Below the pieces are notes generated by a model that saw only the letters and a list, made by a program, of their open reading frames with translations, made no database searches and had not been told where the DNA came from. A program made the translations under genes and the position numbers. A DNA stretch of 64,000 nucleotides from SOKP01 sp048887165 (GTDB lineage Archaea > Asgardarchaeota > Lokiarchaeia > Sigyniarchaeales > SOKP01), in contig JBHLJZ010000001.1 in assembly GCA_048887165.1 (NCBI GenBank), positions 62,001-126,000 of the forward strand, read 5' to 3'. Position 1 is the stretch's first letter; each line of letters opens with the position of its first letter. Positions 18,151-27,090 of the stretch are shown one piece after another.

Positions 18151-18422
18151 ATAGGATCACTATATTTCTCTCTTTTATGTTAATAAATCTGAACTTTAAA
18201 TAATTTACACTATATAATATCTTTTCCATATATCGAATATATATTAAATTCACTTGCTTTTAATTATTTCTATAAAAATCATTAGAGGCTGACTTTTACC
18301 GGAAAATATAGAAGCTATTGAAAGAATTATAAATAAAAACATAAAAGTAGCGAAATAAGAAAAATAAATCGTGAGATTAAGAAAATATAGATATTTTTAA
18401 ATTAATATTATTTCAATAAAAT

Positions 18423-19418
18423 ATGGCAGAAAAGCAAAAACGATCCCACCAAGTTCCCTCAAATGGTGAGTTTTCTGATAATTTTCATTCTAATAGAAAT
18501 ATAGGAATTATTTTATCATTTATCTCATTATTTCTTCTTGGCTTCTTGCCAATTATATCAAATAGCCGCCCAAAAACTTTGGATGCCCTAAATTTTGCTT
18601 TTTACCTGTCTTTATGGGAATTAACTTGTTCGCTAGCTTTGTTCTTCTATGAATTTACTAAATCAAAACCAGGGATCTTTCAAAAATCAATAGATTCTAA
18701 AATTCGAAGAAAAACTTTTAGAGTAATGGGACTAACCGGAATAATTTTTACAATTTCAACATTTTTTTATGTCTATGCGTTTGAAACAGCAGGGACCGTC
18801 AGTGCTGCTATTGCTATGCAAACTTATCCCTTATTTTCAATCATAATGGAATTTATTTTATTTAAAAAAAAAAAACGATTAAGCGAGTTTGTTTTCACTT
18901 TAATAATGATTGTAGGTATATATTATCTTGGTACAGAAGGTACCTGGCTTATTAACGATTTTTCTCCTTGGTTTGCATTAGCATTGATAGTTCCTGTCTT
19001 ATGGAGCATAGCCCATGTGATTATAAAGAACACACTTGATACTTCTCCCATTACTCCAAATCAAGTTACATTTTTTCGGGTACTTATATCTTCCATTCTT
19101 CTTTTTGGAATCTCTTCTCTTTTAAACGGCACTAGCAATGTTTTTGAAGGTCTAATAAGCCTTGAATTTCAAATATTTGGATTTCTTATGGGGCTTGTAT
19201 ACTATTTAGAACTAGTCAATTGGTTTTATGCTATAAAGCATGTGGAGGTGTCTGTAGCGAGTACAATTACCACACCTACTCCTATAATCACCATGATTTT
19301 TGCCTTATTTATTTTAAAGGAATCTATTGAACTATATCAAATAATCGCTATGATCATCGTTTTTGTGAGCTTATATGGCTTAATATGGTCAGAAAGAAAA
19401 AACCATAATAAAAAATGA
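18423..19418 (+). CDS. DMT/EamA-family transporter
   Basis: A 331-residue permease with about ten hydrophobic segments in two halves, as in the drug/metabolite transporter superfamily. The first half contains ETAGTVSAAIAMQTYPLF and the second EVSVASTITTPTPIITMIFA, the related helix in each EamA repeat. EamA proteins export amino acids, nucleosides or small metabolites; the substrate is not predictable here. The 270 bases before it contain AT-rich promoter-like sequence and a short gene-like remnant. Confidence 0.8.
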   Translation: MAEKQKRSHQVPSNGEFSDNFHSNRNIGIILSFISLFLLGFLPIISNSRPKTLDALNFAFYLSLWELTCSLALFFYEFTKSKPGIFQKSIDSKIRRKTFRVMGLTGIIFTISTFFYVYAFETAGTVSAAIAMQTYPLFSIIMEFILFKKKKRLSEFVFTLIMIVGIYYLGTEGTWLINDFSPWFALALIVPVLWSIAHVIIKNTLDTSPITPNQVTFFRVLISSILLFGISSLLNGTSNVFEGLISLEFQIFGFLMGLVYYLELVNWFYAIKHVEVSVASTITTPTPIITMIFALFILKESIELYQIIAMIIVFVSLYGLIWSERKNHNKK

Positions 19419-19499
19419 TATTAAAATTATTATTAGTCTAAAAATGTAAAAAATTGGACTAATGAACTTTCAAATGATAATTACCACGAATTATAATAG

Positions 19500-20426
19500 T
19501 TAGGATTTTGTAATAATTATGAGTACATTTCCCTTTTTATGCCCTGTTTCGACATACCTGTGAGCCTCGACAATATTTTTCCAGGAGTAGCGTCGATCTA
19601 TAGCCGATGTTAAATTCTCCGTCTCTATTAACTCTTTAATGAAGATCAAATCTTCTGTCTTTAATTTGCTACTAGAATCCCTAATAACATTAAAATAGGT
19701 TCCACCTTCCTTTAGAGCCTTTTTACCATGTGAACGCGAAAGCTTGGCTACCGCATCAAAGATAACGTCATATTTCTCGCCGCTTTGGGTAAAATCCTCT
19801 TTAGTGTAATCAATTACTTTATCCGCTCCAAGAGATTCCACCAATTCTAAATTTGTGGTACTACAAACTCCGGTAACTTCTGCTCCGAAGTATTTAGCAA
19901 TCTGTACTCCAAAAGTACCTACACTTCCAGAAGCTCCATAAATAAGAACTTTTTGACCCTTCTGGATATTTGCCTTTCTAAGAATATTTGATGCTGTAAT
20001 TCCCCCAGAAGCAAAACCAGCAGCGGCTTCTTCTATTGTTATATTATTCGGCTTTAATACCATTATTCTATCTTCAGGTAAACATTTGTATTCAGCATAA
20101 GCACCAAACTTCATTTCTGTAGATGCAAAAATCTGATCCCCTTTCTTAAACCGCTTAATTTCCTTTCCAATTGATTCAACTTCTCCAGCTAGCTCCATTC
20201 CTAGTATAGGTCTTTTTGGTTTTTTAATCCCTAACATTAAATGCAACATAATAGTTTGAAATTTGGAGGTTGGGTGTTTACCTCTTCGCACTATCACATC
20301 CCCTATTGTTACTGATGTTGCATGAACTTTTATAAGGACTTCATTATCCTTAGGAGTAGGTTTTTCGACCTCTTTGAACTGAAGAACTTCCGGAGGACCA
20401 TATTTTTCATACACAATTGCTTTCAT
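19500..20426 (-). CDS. NAD(P)-dependent MDR oxidoreductase (quinone oxidoreductase type)
   Basis: A 308-residue enzyme of the zinc-free medium-chain dehydrogenase/reductase family. It opens with the typical MKAIVYEKYGPPEVLQF and has the nucleotide-binding motif IYGASGSVGTFGVQIAK, followed by GADKVIDYTKEDF. The Cys ligands of zinc alcohol dehydrogenases are absent. Such enzymes reduce quinones or activated alkenes with NADPH. The start at ATG 20426 is the family start. The gene is convergent with the DMT transporter and divergent from the nre gene. Confidence 0.85.
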   Translation of the reverse strand: MKAIVYEKYGPPEVLQFKEVEKPTPKDNEVLIKVHATSVTIGDVIVRRGKHPTSKFQTIMLHLMLGIKKPKRPILGMELAGEVESIGKEIKRFKKGDQIFASTEMKFGAYAEYKCLPEDRIMVLKPNNITIEEAAAGFASGGITASNILRKANIQKGQKVLIYGASGSVGTFGVQIAKYFGAEVTGVCSTTNLELVESLGADKVIDYTKEDFTQSGEKYDVIFDAVAKLSRSHGKKALKEGGTYFNVIRDSSSKLKTEDLIFIKELIETENLTSAIDRRYSWKNIVEAHRYVETGHKKGNVLIIITKS

Positions 20427-20620
20427 AATAATTCTTATTGGAGGGCATTAAATATAAACTAATGACTTGTTTGATAAAGAAATATTAAATTATATTTTAA
20501 ATCTCAGCATTAAATGTTGATTACTTAATATAAATATTAAAAATTTAAACTCTGCTTCTTTATTTATAGTTAGAAATATTAACTTCATTATAGTTAAGTC
20601 CTAAATAGAGAGAGAAAGGA

Positions 20621-21964
20621 TTGGTCAGACCACCGACAGAAAAAAATATATGTCTCCGTTGTAAAGGAGCGAGATTATTATGTGGTAAAAAAACCTGCCC
20701 TATCTTATTAAAGAAATCAGTGTTGAAATCCTTAGTTCCCTTCGAATTTGATAAAACTCTAAGAGATATTGAAGTTTTTGGGGCCAGTCCACCGGGAGTT
20801 TTTGTTGGACATTTCAACTATCCTAATGTTTATTTGGGTCCGCTTGTACCTTTCCAAGAATTCGAAATGAATCTGAATGTTTCTGATAATTACGTTCTTG
20901 ATGCTCCTGAACTTTGGTTTGGCAAAAAGATGATTGAAATAGTTCGATATAGAAGTAGCTTAGTGAGAAATAACTTTAAAACAAACATTCGTATAGGTCG
21001 TACCTCAAGAAAGAATACCCCTCCAATTAAAGTCCAAAAATTATTAGAATCATCTCAAGAACTTGCTATGGCAGCTCGTCCCGTAGATACAGAAACTAAG
21101 CTAGAAAAAATGAACCTTAGAATGATGATGGATAATCATGCTCCTCCAATTGGTCCAACTGGGATGACAGAGAAAATCCGAATCACTGAAAACGTTAAAG
21201 TACATCCGAAAGTTGAATACTGTGTTTCAGATACAGATCTTAAAGCTACTAAAGCAGTTTCAGAATATTTATATTTTAAAGGAAATGTGCCACAATCAAC
21301 AATTAAAAGAGTATTTTCAGCGGGATTACTTGGTAAGAAAAGTAATCGTAGGTTAGTACCAACTAGATGGTCCATTACCGCTGTTGATGATATAATCTCT
21401 AAAGCCTTAATTAAGGAGATCAAGAAATTTCCAGAGATTAACGATTATCAAATATTTGAAAGCAGTTATTTAGATAATCATTTTAAAATACTTCTCTTCC
21501 CTGGAAAATTTACCTATGAAATGAATGAAGTCTGGGCTCCAAATACATTATGGAATATATCGTTAGATGGTAGAAATAGGGATCTAAAACCCCAAATAAT
21601 GACCGATTTTGAATTCTATCAAGGAAGAAAAAATTATGCGAGTAATATAACAGGCGCTTATTATGCTGCAAGGAAGGAAGTATGTGAATATCTGTATAAA
21701 ATTGGAAGACAAGCAAGAATCCTTGTTTTTCGAGAAGTTTCTGGGGGATATATAGTACCTTTGGGAGTTTGGGTAATCCGCGAGACAGTTAAAAATGCGA
21801 TGGAACGTAGATATCCTGCTCATGAGCCCCTTATCTTAGACAATTTTGACGATGCGATTCGCGAAATGGCTGAAGGATTTATGGTCGATTATAAGTATTG
21901 GAAACAAAGTAGTAAACTCATAAATTTCATAAGGACTCAAAAAACAATTGATAACTATTTATAG
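20621..21964 (+). CDS. nreA: Nre-family archaeal DNA repair protein
   Basis: A 447-residue protein of the archaea-specific Nre family, linked in Haloferax to repair of DNA damage together with PCNA. The N-terminus carries the C4 zinc site Cys 11, 14, 21 and 26 (CLRCKGARLLCGKKTC). It is followed by SPPGVFVGHFNYPNVYLGP, characteristic of Nre proteins. The C-terminus TQKTIDNYL resembles a PCNA-interacting (PIP) motif, Q-x-x-I-x-x-Y/F. The start is TTG directly after AAAGGA; an upstream in-frame TAG leaves no better choice. Confidence 0.85.
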   Translation: MVRPPTEKNICLRCKGARLLCGKKTCPILLKKSVLKSLVPFEFDKTLRDIEVFGASPPGVFVGHFNYPNVYLGPLVPFQEFEMNLNVSDNYVLDAPELWFGKKMIEIVRYRSSLVRNNFKTNIRIGRTSRKNTPPIKVQKLLESSQELAMAARPVDTETKLEKMNLRMMMDNHAPPIGPTGMTEKIRITENVKVHPKVEYCVSDTDLKATKAVSEYLYFKGNVPQSTIKRVFSAGLLGKKSNRRLVPTRWSITAVDDIISKALIKEIKKFPEINDYQIFESSYLDNHFKILLFPGKFTYEMNEVWAPNTLWNISLDGRNRDLKPQIMTDFEFYQGRKNYASNITGAYYAARKEVCEYLYKIGRQARILVFREVSGGYIVPLGVWVIRETVKNAMERRYPAHEPLILDNFDDAIREMAEGFMVDYKYWKQSSKLINFIRTQKTIDNYL

Positions 21965-22055
21965 TTAACATTTCCTTCTAAATTCTTTTCAATACTTTGT
22001 TTTTTCACTTCTAATACAAATTGATTTAAAGAATAACGATATATTTAATTTTTTA

Positions 22056-22079
22056 AAACTGTTCATTAAACTGTTCATT
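22056..22079 (+). repeat. Exact 12-bp tandem repeat upstream of longin-like gene
   Basis: Two perfect copies of AAACTGTTCATT stand head to tail at 22056-22067 and 22068-22079, about 70 bases before the ATG at 22148. The spacing of 12 bases is close to one helical turn, so the copies would face the same side of the DNA. A regulator-binding site is possible; a chance slippage product cannot be excluded. Confidence 0.45.
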
Positions 22080-22136
22080 AATCATATCAAAATAATAACA
22101 ACACATTTAAATATTAATATTTCATTATTATGATAA

Positions 22137-22141
22137 GGGTG
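22137..22141 (+). promoter_or_regulatory. Shine-Dalgarno site selecting ATG 22148
   Basis: GGGTG lies six bases before ATG 22148 and after the earlier in-frame ATG at 22130. It argues for the later start, giving a protein that begins MEIMSEKSRR. Confidence 0.5.
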
Positions 22142-22147
22142 TTTATT

Positions 22148-22846
22148 ATGGAAATTATGAGTGAAAAAAGTAGAAGAGAAATAATTATTGAAGCCAAAAA
22201 ATATGGCGGTATAACTTTGCGTCATCAATCATTAAGAGTTCACAAGAATGGAGCAAAATTTCCAATAAGTAAGGTGTATCTTGATGATGAGGTCTTAAAC
22301 CCTAAAATTATTTACAGTTTAATATTAATTCCTGAGGCAAAAATCGCGACCAGGTCTTCTGTATCTTTAAGCTATTTTCATAGAAAAATCGGTCCTATTG
22401 TGTTTTATTCCTATCCAGAGGACGCTCTGAATATGAGTGAAAAAGAACGAATAACTGAAGTGTGGATAAGTAAAAAAGATAAAATTTCTGAAGCAATGGT
22501 TCAAGATGTTAATGAGGGCTTTATTGTTCATCAATCTAGCATATTATCTTCATTAAATTATTATTTTGAGATCCCTTCGGAATGGGCTCGTGGAAATAAA
22601 GAGATTTTGATGATTATTATTATCTTAAATACTATGATAACTCGAGAAATAGAAGCAAAAATTTATAGACTTTGTAATGATTTTGCTGCAAAATTAAAAA
22701 ATAATAAAGATCTCTTTAAAGCATTATATCTTGAGGAGATAAGGTCCTTCCAAGATGAAGAACAAGCAAATATAAGAAAACAAAGCGAATCTTTAAGAAA
22801 AAGCATAGCAGATTTCTATAAACAAGTTGATATATCAACCTTTTAA
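22148..22846 (+). CDS. Longin-like domain protein (putative)
   Basis: About 232 residues from the ATG chosen by its Shine-Dalgarno site (22130 would add six). The N-terminal 60 residues look like a small beta domain (GGITLRHQSLRVHKNGAKF). Then comes KIGPIVFYSYPEDAL, a long polar helix, VNEGFIVHQ and a segment ending SEWARGNKEILMIIIILN. The order G-P-x-V-x-Y-S-Y-P ... W-A-R-G is reminiscent of the longin domains of folliculin and Mon1-like proteins. A charged helical tail follows. Asgard archaea encode many longin proteins that work with small GTPases. No enzyme motif is seen; the assignment is by pattern only. Confidence 0.5.
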   Translation: MEIMSEKSRREIIIEAKKYGGITLRHQSLRVHKNGAKFPISKVYLDDEVLNPKIIYSLILIPEAKIATRSSVSLSYFHRKIGPIVFYSYPEDALNMSEKERITEVWISKKDKISEAMVQDVNEGFIVHQSSILSSLNYYFEIPSEWARGNKEILMIIIILNTMITREIEAKIYRLCNDFAAKLKNNKDLFKALYLEEIRSFQDEEQANIRKQSESLRKSIADFYKQVDISTF

Positions 22847-23003
22847 TTTTAAGCTTTGTTCCTTCAATAATTTGAAACTATTAATTTTTAATAGAATTAT
22901 TATTTTTTTTAAATTCTTTTTCTTACTAGTAAATTAAAGAGGTTATTTGAAAATGCTGAAAAATTATTAAATTTATAGATTAAATATAGTGAGGTAGTTT
23001 ATT

Positions 23004-23900
23004 ATGATTTGGAAAACACGTATAACACAATTAATAAAAACTAAATATCCTTTAGTTATGGCAGCTTTCGCTGGATTTGGTAGGACTGAATTCGCTGCAT
23101 CGTTTTCTAACGCAGGCGGTTTAGGAATTATTACTGCTCTTAATTATAAAATCGAGGAGTTTAAAACTCAATTAAAAAAAATGAAAAATTTAACTGATAA
23201 ACCATTCGGGATTAACTTAACTGTTTTACCTCCTGGCGTACGAGCAATAGGCGGTGATTTAACTAAAGAAGATTACTTAAATTACCTAGATATTGCTCTT
23301 AATGAAGGTGTGAACATTTTTACTACTTCTGCGTATCAGTCAACATATATAGGAGAAAAAGTACGAGATGCAGGAGGTATTTGGTTTCATAAGTGTGCAT
23401 TATTAAGGCATGCTGTTTCAGCAGAAAAAGCTGGTGCCGATGCGATAACCATTATTGGAATGGAGGCTACTGGTTTTAAAAATCCTTATCAACATACTAC
23501 TTTAGTAAATATAACTATGGCAAAGAAATTTTTATCAATTCCAATAATTGCTGCTGGAGGAATTGGAAATGCTCGTGGATTTCTCGGGGTTCTAGCTATG
23601 GGTGCAGAAGCGGTATGCCTTGGAACAGCAATCTTAACAACAGAGGAAAGCCCTGCCCCGATCAGTGCTAAAAATTTATGGTTAAATACAGATATTACTA
23701 CTGTAGATTATCATAGACAATTATATCATCGTAGTCTTGGTGCAACTCGAGTTCTTTCCCCCGCAATTGCATATCAAAAAGAAATTAGTCCCTTAAAATC
23801 ATTTATCGAAAACCTTATGAATGAAGCTGAAGAGATTTTGCATTCATGGGGTTTTACAAAAGAAGAATTTAATACATGCAAATTAAAAAAAAAAGATTAA
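23004..23900 (+). CDS. Nitronate monooxygenase-like FMN enzyme
   Basis: A 298-residue TIM-barrel flavoprotein of the 2-nitropropane dioxygenase/nitronate monooxygenase group. Family marks are PLVMAAFAGFGRTEFAASFSNAGGLGII at the start, KPFGINLTV, and the FMN phosphate region IIAAGGIGNARGFLGVLAMGAEAVCLGTAIL. It could also be a related enoyl-reductase-like protein, since the catalytic residue cannot be judged with certainty. GAGGT eight bases before the ATG supports this start. Convergent with the next gene, nine bases apart. Confidence 0.8.
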   Translation: MIWKTRITQLIKTKYPLVMAAFAGFGRTEFAASFSNAGGLGIITALNYKIEEFKTQLKKMKNLTDKPFGINLTVLPPGVRAIGGDLTKEDYLNYLDIALNEGVNIFTTSAYQSTYIGEKVRDAGGIWFHKCALLRHAVSAEKAGADAITIIGMEATGFKNPYQHTTLVNITMAKKFLSIPIIAAGGIGNARGFLGVLAMGAEAVCLGTAILTTEESPAPISAKNLWLNTDITTVDYHRQLYHRSLGATRVLSPAIAYQKEISPLKSFIENLMNEAEEILHSWGFTKEEFNTCKLKKKD

Positions 23901-23908
23901 AAGTAAAT

Positions 23909-25636
23909 TTATATTTCCAAAGGTTCAAGCTCTTTTAATTTCTTAGCTTTTTTAATTTTTGGATTCTTAATTAAGTGTCCTTTTATCATTACCTGTGACA
24001 CTTCCCCTAGATACTCTATTTTTTCTAGAGGATTACCCGATACAACAATTAAATCTGCAAATTTTCCAACTTCAATACTTCCAGTAATTTGATCTACTCC
24101 CAGGTTTTCAGCATTACCTTTAGTCGCAAAATAAATCGCATCTTGAGCACTCATATCAGTATATTTAAGGTAATACATTAACTCTTTCCATACCTCATAT
24201 TGTAATGAGTAAGGAACTGATGCGTCTGTACCACAAGAAATCCTTAAACCTTCTTTATAAGCTTTCTGTAAAGCGGAAATCATTCCTTTTTCAATGATAA
24301 TTGCATTTTCAAAACTTTCTTGTGTGATCTTAGTCTCTTCTTTTGGTAAGACAGCCATTCCCATCCCAGCAGAAACAGTTGGAACAATGACAGTATACCC
24401 TCTTAAACTTTTGGGATTATTTTTAATCAGCGGTACTAAATCATCAGGAATTTCAGCAGCATGTTCTATACTATCAACTCCTCCATGAACTGCTTCTCTT
24501 ATCCCTTCTGTAGATTCACAATGCGTTGCGACTAATAAACCACCCCTATGCGCTTCAAAACAAGCAGTCTCAATTTCTTCTATTGTCATTTGGGGCCGTC
24601 CCGCTTCTCCAACTTTTCGGGCATCCATTACACCTCCAGTAGAAAGAATTTTAATATGATCAACTCTCATCCGTAGATTTTGCCTTACCGCCTTTCTAAT
24701 TTCAGGTATGGAATCTGCTACAAACGACATCATCCAACCATGACCTCTTGTAATGCAGATTCCCTTTCCAGCACATAAAAGTCTTGGACCAACGATCTTT
24801 CCTTCTTTAATCTGATCTCGCAATTTCAAATCAATATATAATGGATCGGACATTGATCTTAGAGTTGTTATACCAGCATTCAATGCATTTAAAGCATTTT
24901 TTTTCATAAGTTTCATTAAAATAATTTTTCCTATTGGAGTTGCCATGAATTTTATTAAACGCATCATGTTTTTATCGCTTAATTTCATCAATTTCGTTGG
25001 TTTTCCACTACCGGTTAAATGACAGTGGGCATTTATTAATCCCGGAAGTACATATGATCCTTTTAGATCTACTTTTTTAAATCCTTCTGGAATTTGAACT
25101 TCACTTGCATTCCCAACTTCAATAATTAATCCTGCTTCTTCTCCTTTCTCAACTATATTCTTAATTAATATCACTCCATTCTCAATTACTCTACTTTCTC
25201 TGTTCCCATCAATTATATTGCAGTTAATCAACGCTAAATCTTTTTTAGGTTCCTTCTTTCGGTACTTTAGTCCCACAATCCATGAAATTATAAGATACAT
25301 CAGAAAAAGATCAATAAGGCTTCCTATAACAGAAATTATCCAAAACCATGTAATTGGCATCCAACTTGAATTTAAGTGAGCAAAATTTAAAGTCACATCA
25401 TACATTCCAATTCCAAAAAGATTCAGAACATCTAAAATACCTAATGGAATTCCAGCAAAGGGAATTAACCACGGATAAAAATTCAATAATCCTACAATAA
25501 TGTAAGACAACATTCCAATAATTCCTTCTACAGAACCATAAGTAATCCACGCCAAGAGTGAAATAAAAACAATGATTATAAAGAGAAAAAGGAGTAATGT
25601 TGTTAAAAAACTTGAAGATTTTTTTTCTTCACTCAA
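23909..25636 (-). CDS. Membrane-anchored amidohydrolase
   Basis: A 575-residue protein. Three or four membrane segments fill residues about 10-125; a metal-dependent amidohydrolase domain follows. Metal ligands are visible in NAHCHLTGSGK (strand-1 His pair), ATHCES, SIEHAAEI and the terminal Asp in SCGTDASVP. The closing FADLIVVSGNPLEKIEYL is typical of the imidazolonepropionase/prolidase branch. The membrane part is not normal for this family and puts the enzyme at the cytoplasmic membrane. The substrate is unknown. Confidence 0.75.
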   Translation of the reverse strand: MSEEKKSSSFLTTLLLFLFIIIVFISLLAWITYGSVEGIIGMLSYIIVGLLNFYPWLIPFAGIPLGILDVLNLFGIGMYDVTLNFAHLNSSWMPITWFWIISVIGSLIDLFLMYLIISWIVGLKYRKKEPKKDLALINCNIIDGNRESRVIENGVILIKNIVEKGEEAGLIIEVGNASEVQIPEGFKKVDLKGSYVLPGLINAHCHLTGSGKPTKLMKLSDKNMMRLIKFMATPIGKIILMKLMKKNALNALNAGITTLRSMSDPLYIDLKLRDQIKEGKIVGPRLLCAGKGICITRGHGWMMSFVADSIPEIRKAVRQNLRMRVDHIKILSTGGVMDARKVGEAGRPQMTIEEIETACFEAHRGGLLVATHCESTEGIREAVHGGVDSIEHAAEIPDDLVPLIKNNPKSLRGYTVIVPTVSAGMGMAVLPKEETKITQESFENAIIIEKGMISALQKAYKEGLRISCGTDASVPYSLQYEVWKELMYYLKYTDMSAQDAIYFATKGNAENLGVDQITGSIEVGKFADLIVVSGNPLEKIEYLGEVSQVMIKGHLIKNPKIKKAKKLKELEPLEI

Positions 25637-25734
25637 AATTTATCATCGTTTTTTATTATATAAAATAATAAATTGGTTTTTTAATAGTGCAAAATATTTC
25701 CTATAATAAAAAAATAATTTGAAATTGTATTGAA

Positions 25735-26940
25735 ATGTCAGAAAAATCAATAGTATACTGGGCATCTCCTATTGAAGTCGCATCGTTAAAAAACTCAGCA
25801 GAAAATATGGTGACAAATAATCTTGTTAAGACTAGATTAATTTTAGATAAAATTTTAGATAATATTAATACTAATGATAAAGTTGCTGTTAAGGTTCATG
25901 TAGGAGAAGCACATAATACGCGTTATTTGCGCCATGATTATGTCCGTGAAGTTATTAGAGCGATTAAATCAAAGGGGGGAATCCCTACATTAGTAGAAAC
26001 TCATGGATTAGGAAATAACATTGAAACATTAAATATATGTGAAGATTATTCAATCTGCGTAGGACATCGAAAATCAACTTTAGATCATCAAATAATTGCT
26101 CAATTTCATGGTTATACTGAAGAAATTGTAGAAGCACCATTGAAATTTATCGATGGAGAAGAAGGTTTTAATTATAAACGAATCAAAATTAATGGTATTC
26201 ATTTTGAAGAAGTTTCTGTAGCGGAGGGACTTTTTGAATTCGATAAGTTTGTAGTTATTTCTCACTTTAAAGGACATCCACAAGCAGGCTTTGGAGGAGC
26301 ATTAAAGCAACTAGGGATTGGAACTGTGTCTAAAAGAAATAAACACTTAGCCCATTTCGATAATCTTTTAACTATAAACACTAAACACTGTGATCTTTCA
26401 CTTTGTAAACAAGAATGTATAGACTCTTGCCCTACTGAAGCAATTACCATTATAGGTGACTCTGCCGTAATTGATTCATCATTATGTGTTGGATGTTTTC
26501 GATGCACACAAAAATGTCCAATAAAGAGGGCAATAAAAGGACCCAAATTAAATGAAATAAATATATTTGTTGAGCGTTTTGTTGATAACGCTACAGCAGT
26601 TATAAATTCATTTGGACCTGAGAAAATCAGATATATCAATTTTGCACTTGATATCCCCCTTATGTGTGATTGTGTTCCAAATGCAGGAATGGCAGTGGTT
26701 CCTGATCTGGGTATATTTGGGTCGTCTGATCCGGTGGCAATTGATAAAGCTTGTTATGATGCTGAAATAAATGCTCCTGGTCTCCCAATAATGGATAAAG
26801 ATGGTAATTGGTTAGCACCACTACAGCAAGGAGTAGAAAAGTTTAAAGCACTATTGGGTTTGGTGAATCCTTCTCTTCAATTTGATGCCGCTATTAGAAA
26901 TAAGATTGGTAATGAAGAATATGAGTTAATAAAACTATAA
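25735..26940 (+). CDS. DUF362 protein with ferredoxin domain
   Basis: A 401-residue protein of the DUF362 family. The N-terminal half holds the family marks KVAVKVHVGEAHNTRYLRHDYV and VISHFKGHPQAGFGGALKQLGIG. A ferredoxin-like insert with two Fe-S motifs lies at about residues 220-265: Cys-rich CDLSLCKQECIDSCP and CVGCFRCTQKCP. It ends with GSSDPVAIDKACYD, also typical. Function in the family is unsettled, but a redox role in the cytosol is likely. A run of nine T follows the stop. Confidence 0.82.
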   Translation: MSEKSIVYWASPIEVASLKNSAENMVTNNLVKTRLILDKILDNINTNDKVAVKVHVGEAHNTRYLRHDYVREVIRAIKSKGGIPTLVETHGLGNNIETLNICEDYSICVGHRKSTLDHQIIAQFHGYTEEIVEAPLKFIDGEEGFNYKRIKINGIHFEEVSVAEGLFEFDKFVVISHFKGHPQAGFGGALKQLGIGTVSKRNKHLAHFDNLLTINTKHCDLSLCKQECIDSCPTEAITIIGDSAVIDSSLCVGCFRCTQKCPIKRAIKGPKLNEINIFVERFVDNATAVINSFGPEKIRYINFALDIPLMCDCVPNAGMAVVPDLGIFGSSDPVAIDKACYDAEINAPGLPIMDKDGNWLAPLQQGVEKFKALLGLVNPSLQFDAAIRNKIGNEEYELIKL

Positions 26941-26960
26941 ATAAAAAAATAAAAATTTGG

Positions 26961-26969
26961 TTTTTTTTT
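26961..26969 (+). terminator. Poly-T terminator after DUF362 gene
   Basis: Nine T in a row 20 bases after the stop codon, the usual archaeal termination signal. No hairpin is needed or seen. Confidence 0.45.
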
Positions 26970-27090
26970 CTTTCATTTGAATGAAGATAAAATCGTTATT
27001 TTTTCATAAAAAATATAACTCTTTATGAAACTAAATATAATAACATATTTTTATTTTAAAGAATAATGATGAAATTATATATCTTAAAAG

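Noticed and set aside
18293..18358. Short protein-like frame (LLPENIEAIERIINKN) before the DMT gene
   Set aside because: No start codon and only 21 codons before the stop; it could be a gene remnant but cannot be told from chance in AT-rich DNA.
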